Positions 1-8,443 of a DNA stretch of 58,238 nucleotides are shown here, piece by piece (the first letter of the stretch is position 1; each line of letters begins with the position of its first letter). The notes below the pieces were generated by a model, which saw only the letters and a program-made list of their open reading frames with translations, searched no databases and had not been told where the DNA came from. Source of the DNA: an uncultured Phocaeicola sp. (lineage in GTDB: Bacteria; Bacteroidota; Bacteroidia; Bacteroidales; Bacteroidaceae). The DNA lies in assembly GCA_948579315.1 (NCBI GenBank), contig CAPAOL010000018.1, forward strand, positions 1-58,238. Reading direction: 5' to 3'. The position numbers and the translations under genes were made by a program.

Positions 1-40
1 TCATATGTCGATTTAACTTTACCGAAAAATGACGATTTAA
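1..40. mobile_element. possible end of an insertion sequence (IS21-like)
   Basis: Two near-identical 11-bp words, TGTCGATTTAA (6-16) and TGACGATTTAA (30-40), lie 24 bp apart at the window edge, exactly where the helicase reading frame loses its expected continuation. IS21-family ends typically carry several short repeats of this kind, so I infer an element that continues to the left. No transposase is in the window and no target duplication can be checked. Confidence 0.35.
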
Positions 41-2514
41 AATTTGCTTATTACAGATGGATAAAACATATAGTTGTAGATATTGGGAGCAATCGATCCG
101 ATACGGTTTACACGACCGATACGCTGCATCAATCGGGTAGCGTTCCAAGGCGAATCGTAATTGACAATCACATTAGAGCGATGCAAGTTCACACCTTCTG
201 CCAACACATCAGAAGTAATGATAATGTTGTACTTCATAGAATCGCTATCAAAGTTTGCATCAAAATTCTCCTTGATGGTCTGCCCCAAACGGTTACGATT
301 GGTTGCTGTAACCATTAAGACATCGGAACGACCTATTTCCTTTGTAAGTCTATCGTACAAATAGTTCAGTGTATCTACACTTTCGGAGAACAACACCAAT
401 TTGCCCGATGGATTTATCTCTTTATTGAAGAAGTTATGGGTAAGGTTTTCTTGGAACTTATCGAATTTTGGATCGTCATTCTCTTTCTCCCAATCTGCAT
501 TGAGTTGTTCCAATATCTCACGGTCATGGTGGAGCATCTCAAGAAATTCAGAGGTGAAAGCATCGGCAGAGAAGAGAATATCCTCAGTTGCATATCCCTT
601 GGTAATGGCATATTCGATTATCTCATCAAGTTCCATATTCTTTGCTTGAAGGTCTTTCACTTTTAAATCGGGAGCAATGATAACTTTATCCTCTTCAAAC
701 ATCTTAATCATATCGGTTGTGATACGAAGAAGTGTACGGAGTGATTTCTTGAAAGCATAAAAACTACTTTCCAATCGCTTCACCATATGGACACGATAGA
801 TAGCCGCCAATGTCTGACCGATATGTACGGCATTCTTATACTTGTTACGATATTCGGGCTTCAAGAATTCTACCGCACGATAACGGGCATAAGTAAGTCC
901 CTTGCCCTCTGGATTCTCATCTGTTTTTCCATCGGTCAATTGTTTCAACGTTTCGTAGAAACGATTACTTGTGTCTAAGTCCATCACGTACTCCAATTCG
1001 TTAGGTGGCAGAATATTGGGGAATATGATGCCCTGCGACTTGATGTCTGCTCTATAATCAGGGTCATTTAGAATGTTGTTGCGTGTACGACGAACTGTTA
1101 CCTTGTCGATAACCTTACTACGGATTTGCTCATATATTTTATCCACTTCGGATGTAACATCACGCAGATCACGTTCACGCATCAATCGTTTGTAGTCCAA
1201 TATGTGTTCTGAGAAGAAACCTTTGAGGTTTGGAACCCCATCAATGGTACAGCTCTGACTGTTTTGGAACAGCAATAATTGATTCTGTAAATCATCAGGA
1301 CGGTTGTTGAGTGGGGTTGCTGAAAGAAGCATCACTTTCTTTTGCGAACTCTTCAATAAGCCCATATTCATACAAGGAGACTTGCATATTTTCTGTAACT
1401 CGTCATACTTGCCCGAACTATCGCTACGGAAACCGTGTGCTTCATCGACAATGATTAGATCAAACTCTTCTTTATCCTTGTAGTTATCTTTACCGTCAAG
1501 AACTTTGGATAGACTGCCATTGGTGACAAACTGAGCTTTTTTGTATATGCCGAACAACTTAAATGTATTTCTCCAGTTATCTTCCAGAGTAGGAGGATAA
1601 ACAACAAGGATATTGGTGTTTTTACCGTTAGCCTCTACAAATCGCTTGGCTATCATTGTGGCAATCATAGTTTTCCCCAAACCCACAACATCGGCAAGGA
1701 ACAAACCGTTATGCTGCATCAACATCTGATAGCCTTGAATAACGGCATCTTTCTGATATTTTAAATCCTTGACACCATCGGGCAACTGAATGGAAAAATC
1801 ATCTTCCACTTGGTCGCCAAAAGTATCGATAAGCACTTTGATGTATAGTTCGTATGGCGTTGGCTGATAACCCAAGTATGTTTTCTTCTTGTACTCTTCA
1901 ATATTTTCTGCAGTCAATGGCACAGCCTCATTCCACAAAGCCCAAAACTCATCGGAGCAATACTTCACATCGTCAAAGTCTTTCATCGCCACGTTAAGTT
2001 CGTATTGTGGTGGTTGCTTAATGCCTAAACCTGAATCAGAGATATTTGACGATCCCATAATAACCCAACCATCGCTATGTTCGCTATGATTCTGTGGCAA
2101 ACAAAGATAGAATTTAGCGTGCAGGTTTTTGGTAGCGTGGATACGCATCTGTAAGCGTCCTGAAACAAGGTCTTCGCACATCTGTAAAATACCCTCTTCT
2201 ACTTCGGGAGAATATTGGGCATTAACAATGTCCTCTTTGAAGCCGTTGTGATAGATTTCTTTCGCCTTATCTTCGTCTGCTAACATCAATAGAGCTTTAT
2301 TGTGCTTGCGAAAAATATCATCAATGTTAATGCCGACTAATATTTTAATTTCTGATACATTACTCAATTCCTTTCGTAGTTTGAAATAACCAGATGAGCG
2401 AAAAAATCCAACAACTGCTAAAAAACTATCGAAATTTATCATATCAGCAGCAATACCTTTGAATTTATCAAACAAGGTATTTCCTGTACTGTTTGTGAAA
2501 AATTTTGTACTCAT
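37..2514 (-). CDS. PLD-like/SNF2-family DEAD/DEAH helicase, C-terminally truncated
   Basis: An 825-residue fusion. The N-terminus resembles a phospholipase D-like nuclease domain, with an HxK half-motif at H132/K134 (LHAKFY) followed by GSSN. A SNF2 helicase core follows: Walker A GLGKT at 278-282, DEAH at 357-360, the LLSATPLNN motif, and a C-terminal helicase lobe with QRIGRVNRIGS. All helicase motifs are present, but relatives usually run on for some 200 residues or more after the YNYMFYPS stretch. Here five unrelated residues (VISKF) and a stop follow, so the tail appears lost to an insertion at the window edge. It is the last gene of a minus-strand cassette behind a membrane protein and an AlbA_2 protein. 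Such helicases often occur in defence islands; that role is inference. Confidence 0.8.
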   Translation of the reverse strand: MSTKFFTNSTGNTLFDKFKGIAADMINFDSFLAVVGFFRSSGYFKLRKELSNVSEIKILVGINIDDIFRKHNKALLMLADEDKAKEIYHNGFKEDIVNAQYSPEVEEGILQMCEDLVSGRLQMRIHATKNLHAKFYLCLPQNHSEHSDGWVIMGSSNISDSGLGIKQPPQYELNVAMKDFDDVKYCSDEFWALWNEAVPLTAENIEEYKKKTYLGYQPTPYELYIKVLIDTFGDQVEDDFSIQLPDGVKDLKYQKDAVIQGYQMLMQHNGLFLADVVGLGKTMIATMIAKRFVEANGKNTNILVVYPPTLEDNWRNTFKLFGIYKKAQFVTNGSLSKVLDGKDNYKDKEEFDLIIVDEAHGFRSDSSGKYDELQKICKSPCMNMGLLKSSQKKVMLLSATPLNNRPDDLQNQLLLFQNSQSCTIDGVPNLKGFFSEHILDYKRLMRERDLRDVTSEVDKIYEQIRSKVIDKVTVRRTRNNILNDPDYRADIKSQGIIFPNILPPNELEYVMDLDTSNRFYETLKQLTDGKTDENPEGKGLTYARYRAVEFLKPEYRNKYKNAVHIGQTLAAIYRVHMVKRLESSFYAFKKSLRTLLRITTDMIKMFEEDKVIIAPDLKVKDLQAKNMELDEIIEYAITKGYATEDILFSADAFTSEFLEMLHHDREILEQLNADWEKENDDPKFDKFQENLTHNFFNKEINPSGKLVLFSESVDTLNYLYDRLTKEIGRSDVLMVTATNRNRLGQTIKENFDANFDSDSMKYNIIITSDVLAEGVNLHRSNVIVNYDSPWNATRLMQRIGRVNRIGSIAPNIYNYMFYPSVISKF

Positions 2515-2569
2515 TATTATTCGTGTTAAAATTTTCTATAGAAATAAGTGACGCTAATAATATTAATTG

Positions 2570-3277
2570 TTATTGAACATTTTCTTTTTCCCTTCTTTCC
2601 TTAACTTTCTCCAATCCCGGCATCTTTTTAGCCAATACACTTTCTCCTGCAGGAAAATAAAGCGGAAAGACCTGAGATAAGAAACTTACAATGTCACTAC
2701 GCTTCTTGCTCATGTTGAAAAAAGCAGAACAAACAAAGTACATAAGATCTTGCTGACTACATGTATTTGTTAGCTGAATGGTTATTGAGGGAGTGATTAT
2801 CAAACCGTGTTCTGCAAATGCGCAAGCACTGGCAAGAATAGCTTTCTGCTCTTCCTCTGTGAACATTTTGATTTTATCTGCTAACCATTCAAGTTCTCTT
2901 TGCTGAAGTGCTTTCTGCTTTTCATTCTGATGTTCCAATAGAATTGCTACATTTTCTTGTTGCTTTTCGGTCAAGGCATTTTCCAATGCTTGATTCTTTC
3001 GTTTAAGGACATTGAATTTCAGCAATGCGGTAATGTACATACAGAAATAACCTACTGCAATATCGAATATTAGTACAAGCAGATAATTGCTGTTTGGATT
3101 TTTGGTATTCTCAGACATATACTCACTGATAGGAATAACGGCAAATAGCATGATGATGGCTATTGCATAAAGTACTCTGTATCGCGTTTTATGGTTTATC
3201 TGCGGTAAGGAAGCAAACAAAAAGGCGATAATCAAGACGGCAATTATTGCACAAAGTGGAATGAAAGATGTTCCCAT
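2570..3277 (-). CDS. membrane-anchored coiled-coil protein of unknown function
   Basis: I do not recognise a family. The 235-residue product has three hydrophobic segments near the N-terminus (around residues 5-25, 36-52 and 64-85). A Gln/Glu-rich coiled coil of about 50 residues follows (roughly residues 90-140), then a soluble, mostly helical C-terminal domain. The frame is open back to a TTG at 3307, but the first ATG is at 3275-3277, giving a 16-bp gap after the upstream AlbA_2 gene. It sits 55 bp before the helicase gene, so the three genes are probably co-transcribed. Topology suggests a cytoplasmic domain held at the inner membrane; no enzymatic motif is visible. Confidence 0.65.
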   Translation of the reverse strand: MGTSFIPLCAIIAVLIIAFLFASLPQINHKTRYRVLYAIAIIMLFAVIPISEYMSENTKNPNSNYLLVLIFDIAVGYFCMYITALLKFNVLKRKNQALENALTEKQQENVAILLEHQNEKQKALQQRELEWLADKIKMFTEEEQKAILASACAFAEHGLIITPSITIQLTNTCSQQDLMYFVCSAFFNMSKKRSDIVSFLSQVFPLYFPAGESVLAKKMPGLEKVKERREKENVQ

Positions 3278-3293
3278 AGGTTTATTGCTCGGC

Positions 3294-4793
3294 TTATGGT
3301 TTAACAATTATACGCCAATAACCAGCCTTGTCAGAACCTTCATGGATGAGAATGCCTCTATCTCGAAGATTCTTTATCTGTTTCTTGACACCATCCAAAG
3401 AGATCCCCAATTCATTTGCCATTTTTTCACGAGTTATCATCGGGTTAGATATAACCATATCTATAATACGTTGAGCCGTTCTACCAACAGGTTTGTTGGC
3501 ATTTCGTGTTACAGGGCACTTTTCGAGGGTACTATTTTTGTTTACAGGGTACTTTTTCTCAGAACTTTCTTCGCTTACAGGGTACTTTTCGAGGGTACTA
3601 TTTACCCTGTTAGCCACTTCCTCGACAGGTATTCTTCCATTCTCGCCCCAGTTCAGATTATAGAAAGTGGTGTAGAAAGAAGTCGCTTCCGTTTGATATT
3701 GCGGTTCTTTTCCTTGCAGGAAGTTAGGTAGCTTCTCTGTAAGTTCACGCATTTTGCGTAAGCCGGAGCCACGTTTCTCCATATAGTCCAACTGTGTGAA
3801 CACATCTGCAATGACAGGATTGCGGCGCATGGATGGTACTTTGTATATGTCACGGTCTTGAATCTGTGTACCGTCAAGCATGGCACCGGGTGATACCAGT
3901 TCTACACGGTCATCGTAAATGTCAATATGCACTTCACCGCCCATTACCGTATAATCTCTATGGATAAGATGGTTTACCAACCCTTCAAAGATGGCACGGT
4001 CGGAATAGTCGGGGAGATTCAGACGATAGTTGGGCATCTTCACCCATCCGCTCATGGTGTAGTTCTTGATGAAGTCCATACCGTATTTCAATAGCAATAC
4101 GAGGTTAGCCCGGTGTTCTACAGAACTGATGGCATCATCTTTATAAAGTCCAGTCCAACGGGTGCAGAAGATACGCGATTGGAATACGGTGCAATTATCC
4201 ACGAACAATAATCCGGCATTGGTCAGTTTACCGTCAGGAGTAACCAGACCAAATGATTCCAGATACTTGTCATTCCATTCCTGATGGGTTTGTTCACGGA
4301 AAGTATTGGCAAGGATGATGAACGAGTGTTTGCTGGCATCCACTTGGGTAGGCAGTGAATCCCATGTCATGTGCGTACCCTTTAATACCAGCGAAAGAAG
4401 TTGCTGCGAATTACACTCTACACTTTCATTGCCAACCCGTACATACGCGGTACGTGTTCCGTCCTGATAATAATAATAAGGTGTAAGTGTTCCAGTTTTT
4501 ACTTTCACTTCAAGTAAAGTATGTCCTTCATGCTCTATCGGAATAAGTTGAACTTCCGGCACAGGGTCAAGTCGTGCCTTTATCATTTCACTGATAAAAT
4601 CAGCATCGGCTTGCGGATTCTCCAAACCAACAATCACTCCGTCATCGTTCACTCCATAGAACAAACTGCCACCATCCATATTGGCAAAAGCCGATACCGA
4701 TTTAAGCCACGACTTCACTTTCTTACGTTCCAACATTTCCTTGAAATCGTAAGCCGAACATTCCGCTATCAATGTATTGTTTTGAATTTGCAT
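3294..4793 (-). CDS. AlbA_2 (Schlafen-like) domain ATP-binding protein with C-terminal winged helix
   Basis: The N-terminal ~130 residues match the AlbA_2/Schlafen DNA-binding fold (ANMDGGSLFYGVNDDGVIVGL). A GHKL/HATPase_c_4-like region follows (NHLIHRDYTVMGGEVHI, VELVSPG), and a winged-helix motif lies near the end (ITREKMANELGISLDGVKKQ). Proteins of this build are annotated as transcriptional regulators or ATP-dependent helicase-like proteins; the exact role is unknown. The linker before the winged helix carries three copies of an 11-residue repeat (xxLEKYPVxxx). ATG at 4793 is preferred because the upstream in-frame start is a TTG, and AAGGAAA precedes the ATG at good distance. It is the first gene of the cassette leading to the membrane protein and helicase. 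Confidence 0.8.
   Translation of the reverse strand: MQIQNNTLIAECSAYDFKEMLERKKVKSWLKSVSAFANMDGGSLFYGVNDDGVIVGLENPQADADFISEMIKARLDPVPEVQLIPIEHEGHTLLEVKVKTGTLTPYYYYQDGTRTAYVRVGNESVECNSQQLLSLVLKGTHMTWDSLPTQVDASKHSFIILANTFREQTHQEWNDKYLESFGLVTPDGKLTNAGLLFVDNCTVFQSRIFCTRWTGLYKDDAISSVEHRANLVLLLKYGMDFIKNYTMSGWVKMPNYRLNLPDYSDRAIFEGLVNHLIHRDYTVMGGEVHIDIYDDRVELVSPGAMLDGTQIQDRDIYKVPSMRRNPVIADVFTQLDYMEKRGSGLRKMRELTEKLPNFLQGKEPQYQTEATSFYTTFYNLNWGENGRIPVEEVANRVNSTLEKYPVSEESSEKKYPVNKNSTLEKCPVTRNANKPVGRTAQRIIDMVISNPMITREKMANELGISLDGVKKQIKNLRDRGILIHEGSDKAGYWRIIVKP
3509..3607. repeat. 33-bp tandem repeat inside the AlbA_2 gene
   Basis: The word ACAGGG recurs at 3511, 3544 and 3577, exactly 33 bp apart. The first and third units are nearly identical over about 30 bp and the middle one is diverged. 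Each unit encodes 11 residues with a Lys-(Tyr/Cys)-Pro-Val core, so expansion or contraction would keep the frame and only change the linker length. Confidence 0.85.
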
Positions 4794-4837
4794 CGTTTCC
4801 TTATAATTGTTAGGGTACAACTCCCCAGTACCATGTA

Positions 4838-4845
4838 CAAAGATA
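4838..4845 (-). promoter_or_regulatory. -7 box of the AlbA_2 gene
   Basis: On the minus strand this reads TATCTTTG, a match to the Bacteroides -7 consensus TAnnTTTG. Transcription would start near 4831, leaving a leader of about 38 nt before the ATG at 4793. No clear -33 TTTG is visible. Confidence 0.55.
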
Positions 4846-4930
4846 AGGATAAAAGTGGAGATTCTGTTAAAATTGACACAGACTTTTGATTTTTATGCGT
4901 TTACATCTCTTTATTTATGAATAAAAATCG

Positions 4931-4938
4931 TACTTTTG
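4931..4938 (+). promoter_or_regulatory. -7 box of the putative small RNA
   Basis: TACTTTTG matches TAnnTTTG. It points away from the AlbA_2 gene, and no plausible reading frame begins downstream before the terminator at 5086-5124. A -33 box is not evident. Confidence 0.55.
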
Positions 4939-4942
4939 CAGT

Positions 4943-5124
4943 CAAGAGCTGTGGTTGCTTATGGATGCTTATTTTCGGATTTGCGATATAATTGCAACAT
5001 GTGTACGCAAGTTGCTCATACAGAGATACTGTTGACTTTGAGGAAGTGAAGTAAAGATCGCTAAATATACAATAAATCAAAATAAGAGAGCTGTAGCTTA
5101 AATGTTTACAGCTCTCTTTTGTTT
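4943..5124 (+). ncRNA. putative small RNA of about 180 nt with its own promoter and terminator
   Basis: A -7 box (4931-4938) and an intrinsic terminator bracket about 180 nt without a convincing gene. The terminator is a 10-bp stem, GAGAGCTGTA (5086-5095) with TACAGCTCTC (5107-5116), followed by TTTTGTTTTAT. The 5' end of the predicted transcript repeats the left arm of the terminator (AGAGCTGT at 4945-4952 and 5087-5094). The 5' end could therefore pair with the 3' arm and either close the RNA end-to-end, as 6S-type RNAs do, or compete with the terminator. A 24-codon frame from the ATG at 4961 lacks a ribosome binding site. I cannot assign an Rfam family. Confidence 0.5.
5086..5124 (+). terminator. 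intrinsic terminator of the putative small RNA
   Basis: A perfect 10-bp stem (5086-5095 with 5107-5116), an 11-nt loop and a U-rich tail. Confidence 0.8.
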
Positions 5125-5189
5125 TATATGTAATGTGTTTTATTCGACCGCCCCCTGACTTTGTTACAGTATGTGGCATTATAACCTCG

Positions 5190-5831
5190 AAGCTATTCGT
5201 CGGTTAAGATTGACTAGGAATCTCGTTTCCAATCGTGAATATTGCGTGAGGTCTTCTCTAAGAATAAGAATCAATGCCACAGCAGTTATGGCAATAATCA
5301 CACTTATTCCCCAGTTTAGCTTGAAATAGCTGATAACTACGCTAGTGGTAAAAAGAGCAATAGATACCCGGTCTAGGGCGAGAGAAACCAGTCGTCCGTG
5401 ATTGTAATTCTCATCTCTTCATAGCTTCAGGGATAATTCGGAAGAGTTATATTTGTTGGAGGTGAGTGTTCACAAAGAAGGAGTCATAAGCAAAAGGGTA
5501 CTCAGACACATCACCGGCTTAATCCATAGGGTAGCAGGAGCAAACATTTCACTGATGGCGGGATAAATGATTTGTATAGACAGCAGTCAGATAGCAGTGA
5601 GCAGTACGCTATAAATAATAACCCTGTCAATCATGTTTTTAGTAATTTCTTCCAGTCACTATCGTGGCTCACGGTCTTCTTGCCGGAAGCATAACGATCT
5701 AACGTCTCCCGTACTTTAGTAGGTAATATTTTGTAAAGCCATTTGGCAAAAGGATTGGTCAAACGGATAAAATAAGGAGTCGTGAAAGTAGTGATAATTA
5801 TAGTCCTGATAGTTAGACAGAAAAGAGCCAA
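5190..5831 (-). pseudogene. decayed KefB-type cation:proton antiporter, C-terminal part
   Basis: The minus strand carries broken pieces that read like the C-terminal half of a CPA2 cation:proton antiporter of Bacteroides. The piece at 5631-5831 ends in DRYASGKK..DSDWKKLLKT. Downstream, in frames with stops, are RVIIYSVLLTAI*LLSIQIIYPAISEMFAPA and WGISVIIAITAVALILI followed by YSRLETRFLVNLNRR. In-frame stops and missing N-terminal membrane segments show it is not functional. I recognise the family from the tail motifs only, so the family call is moderate while the decay is directly visible. The stretch lies between the small RNA and the PiT gene. Confidence 0.6.
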
Positions 5832-5903
5832 GGGGACATGGATGTTCAGCTCTTTTCTTTTGCGAGAGTGTCGGCTGTCAATTATTCATTATATTGTTTT
5901 CCT

Positions 5904-6920
5904 CTACAAAAAGAGGGAAACAATATAATAGATAGCTGCTGCCAAGAGTCCACTGACCGGAATTGTAAGAATCCAGGCAGTCATGAGGCTTTTTGTTATT
6001 CCCCAGCGAACGGCAGAGAGGCGTTTGGTTGCACCTACTCCGATGATTGCACCTGTGATAGTATGCGTGGTACTAACGGGGATTTTCAGCATTTCCGTAA
6101 TGTAGAGAGTGAAAGCACCGGCTGTTTCGGCAATTACTCCTTCCAATGGGGTTACTTTGGTGATTTTGGTTCCCATTGTCTTTACTATTTTCCAACCTCC
6201 GGACATGGTGCCGAGTGAGATAGCGGTGAAGCACGAAAAAGCAACCCAGTCGGGAAGGTCATTGATGCTGTTGATACCCATACCCAATCCCATAGAATGA
6301 GCGGCTATCATGGCAGCGGCAATAATACCCATTACTTTCTGTGAGTCATTCAATCCATGTCCGACGCTGAAGAGGGCGGAAGAAACGAGCTGCAACCTCT
6401 TAAACCAGACTTCAGCTGTATGAGGATGTGCACGGCGGCAGATGTAAAGCACAAACAGAGTGAAACCGAAAGCAATCACCATTCCGATAAAAGGAGCCAG
6501 AAAGATGAAAGCTGCAATTTTAAGAATGATATTAAGTTGAATTGCTTCAAACCCGTTTGCCATAATGGCAGCTCCTGCAAATCCTCCGATAAGCGTATGT
6601 GAGGATGAAGACGGGATACCTTTCCACCATGTTACCAGGTTCCAGGTGATGGCTGCTATGACTCCTGCCAATATAATAGGTAAAGTGATATATTGTTCTA
6701 CCACCGTTTTGGATACTGTATTGGCAATACCGAATCCGCCTATGATGTATTTGGCAATGAAAAAAGCAACGAAATTGAAGAAAGCAGCCCATAGTACAGC
6801 TTGAAAGGGGGTAAGCACCCTGGTAGATACGATTGTAGCTATTGAATTTGCTGCATCGTGAAAGCCGTTGATATAATCAAATATCAGAGCCAGAATAATG
6901 ATAGTCACTAATAGTTCCAT
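5904..6920 (-). CDS. pit: PiT-family inorganic phosphate transporter
   Basis: A 338-residue membrane protein with about ten hydrophobic helices. The PiT/PHO-4 signature GFHDAANSIATIVSTRVL lies near the N-terminus (residues 19-36). A second, inverted signature in the C-terminal half (ITEMLKIPVSTTHTITGAIIGVG) reflects the family's internal duplication. It imports metal-phosphate by cation symport across the inner membrane. The DUF47 gene lies only 15 bp upstream on the same strand, the usual two-gene arrangement, so they form an operon with DUF47 first. Full length for the short bacterial form. Confidence 0.95.
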   Translation of the reverse strand: MELLVTIIILALIFDYINGFHDAANSIATIVSTRVLTPFQAVLWAAFFNFVAFFIAKYIIGGFGIANTVSKTVVEQYITLPIILAGVIAAITWNLVTWWKGIPSSSSHTLIGGFAGAAIMANGFEAIQLNIILKIAAFIFLAPFIGMVIAFGFTLFVLYICRRAHPHTAEVWFKRLQLVSSALFSVGHGLNDSQKVMGIIAAAMIAAHSMGLGMGINSINDLPDWVAFSCFTAISLGTMSGGWKIVKTMGTKITKVTPLEGVIAETAGAFTLYITEMLKIPVSTTHTITGAIIGVGATKRLSAVRWGITKSLMTAWILTIPVSGLLAAAIYYIVSLFL

Positions 6921-6935
6921 GTGTTTCGGCTTACT

Positions 6936-7583
6936 TTATGCATACTTTACAATCAGGTTTTTCAGAATCTTGCCTACACGTTCTGCGGCATCGATCGTTT
7001 TCTCCAGTTCATGCATGATTTCCTTGATCTTTATCAGTTCAATGCAGTCTTTTTCTTCTTCAAATAGCCTGGTGATAAAGAATTCATATACGTCATCTGC
7101 CTGATTCTCGATTTCATGTAATCTTGAGCAATATTCCCGGAGGAGAGTCGGTTTCTTGCGGAATGTTTCAAGTTCGTCCATGGCTTTACGGATGTAGACC
7201 GCTTCTTCCTGAATTAAACGGCTCAATTCTTTGCCATTTTCTAAGATAGGACGGGGATTGTAAATAGAGATTCGTTTGGCGCAACTATTTATTCCGTCGA
7301 TAACATCATCCATACAGGAAGCTAAATCATGAATATCTTCACGGTCGAAAGGAGTGATGAATGTGGTGCTCAATTCATCAAAAATTCGATGCGTTAGTTT
7401 GTCCCCTTCACGTTCCAGCTCTTTGATTTTCTTGTAGTAATCTGCACGTTCTGTTGGTGAGTCATGTTGCAAGCTTTCTGTTAAAACAACGGATGCCTTA
7501 CAAAGTACTTCTGAAAGTTGTTTCAGCAATGGGAAAAATTTGGGCTCTTTTGGAGTAAACCGACTAAAAAAAGAATTTTTCAT
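6936..7583 (-). CDS. DUF47 (PhoU-like) partner of the phosphate transporter
   Basis: A 215-residue, all-helical protein of the DUF47/PhoU-like family. Typical acidic stretches (YYKKIKELEREGDKLTHRIFDEL, DREDIHDLASCMDDVIDGI) match the metal-binding repeats E-x-x-x-D of PhoU folds. Family members regulate or assist the PiT transporter encoded next to them; here the pit gene follows after 15 bp. The product is cytoplasmic with no membrane segment. No clear promoter was found in the 76 bp upstream. Confidence 0.92.
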   Translation of the reverse strand: MKNSFFSRFTPKEPKFFPLLKQLSEVLCKASVVLTESLQHDSPTERADYYKKIKELEREGDKLTHRIFDELSTTFITPFDREDIHDLASCMDDVIDGINSCAKRISIYNPRPILENGKELSRLIQEEAVYIRKAMDELETFRKKPTLLREYCSRLHEIENQADDVYEFFITRLFEEEKDCIELIKIKEIMHELEKTIDAAERVGKILKNLIVKYA

Positions 7584-7660
7584 AAGTGTAAAAACTTTAA
7601 ATTGTTTTTTCTTCTCTATTTATATTAGTAACAAATGAATACAGATTATAGTTTGGTGTT

Positions 7661-8296
7661 TTAAGACTTTAGTTTGGCCCGTACTACCTCTATGATTGCA
7701 GGCAATATAGAGATGAATATGATGGCAACGATCAGCAGTTTCAAGTTCTCTTGTACAAACGGAAGGTCTCCGAAGAAATAACCGGCGTAGCAGAATATGC
7801 CGACCCAAGCCGCACCACCCGCTAAATTATACATCATAAAATAGTAATAGTTCATCTTTCCCATTCCTGCTACGAAGGGGGCAAACGTGCGTACTATCGG
7901 GACGAATCTGGCCAGAATAATTGTTTTCCCACCATATTTCTTATAAAACTCGTGTGTCTTCTCCAGATGGCTTTGTTTGAATATCTTGGAATTGGGATTA
8001 TTAAAAAGCTTTCGACCGAAGAAATGTCCGATCATGTAATTGCAGGAATCGCCTAATACGGCAGCGGCAAATAAAATGATAACGAGTATATGCACACTGA
8101 TAGGCATGTCAGGTAAGGCAGAAATAGCTCCTGCAACGAAGAGTAGAGAATCACCGGGAAGAAAAGGAGTGACCACTAATCCGGTTTCACAGAAGATTAT
8201 AAAAAACAAAATGGCATACGTCCAGGCGTGATAATCACGCACAATCATAACCATATATTGATCGATATGAAGGATGAAATCTAATAAAAAGTCCAT
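7661..8296 (-). CDS. DedA-family membrane protein
   Basis: A 211-residue inner-membrane protein of the DedA/SNARE-associated (VTT) family. It has the conserved ETG...PFLPGDSLL motif (about residues 37-52), the G-[RK]-K-L-F stretch after the GHFFG sequence, and the RFVPIVRTFAPFVAGMGKM motif. Relatives in E. coli and Bacillus act in phospholipid scrambling or undecaprenyl-phosphate recycling; which of these applies here is not visible. It is a single gene, 77 bp upstream of the DUF47 gene on the same strand. Confidence 0.92.
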   Translation of the reverse strand: MDFLLDFILHIDQYMVMIVRDYHAWTYAILFFIIFCETGLVVTPFLPGDSLLFVAGAISALPDMPISVHILVIILFAAAVLGDSCNYMIGHFFGRKLFNNPNSKIFKQSHLEKTHEFYKKYGGKTIILARFVPIVRTFAPFVAGMGKMNYYYFMMYNLAGGAAWVGIFCYAGYFFGDLPFVQENLKLLIVAIIFISILPAIIEVVRAKLKS

Positions 8297-8397
8297 TTTA
8301 TATACTTTGGTTGTTATGGTAAAAAAAGAATGTTATTGGCTTCCAGACCATAGTGAATACTCTTTTCACTCAAATGGAGGATGCAAACCGAAAGTGA

Positions 8398-8426
8398 GGC
8401 ATCAAAGACTGGAATAGTCTTATGCC
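8398..8426 (-). terminator. hairpin downstream of the small exported protein
   Basis: GGCAT and AGACT (from 8398) pair with AGTCT and ATGCC (to 8426). It lies just past the stop of the 8444-8875 gene but has no U-rich tail, so it may be a processing or stability hairpin rather than a strong terminator. Confidence 0.45.
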
Positions 8427-8443
8427 GGAAAAATATAAAATGG

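Noticed and set aside
4901..5179. A 92-codon minus-strand frame across the small RNA
   Set aside because: It runs antisense through a clear promoter and terminator and its residues look random.
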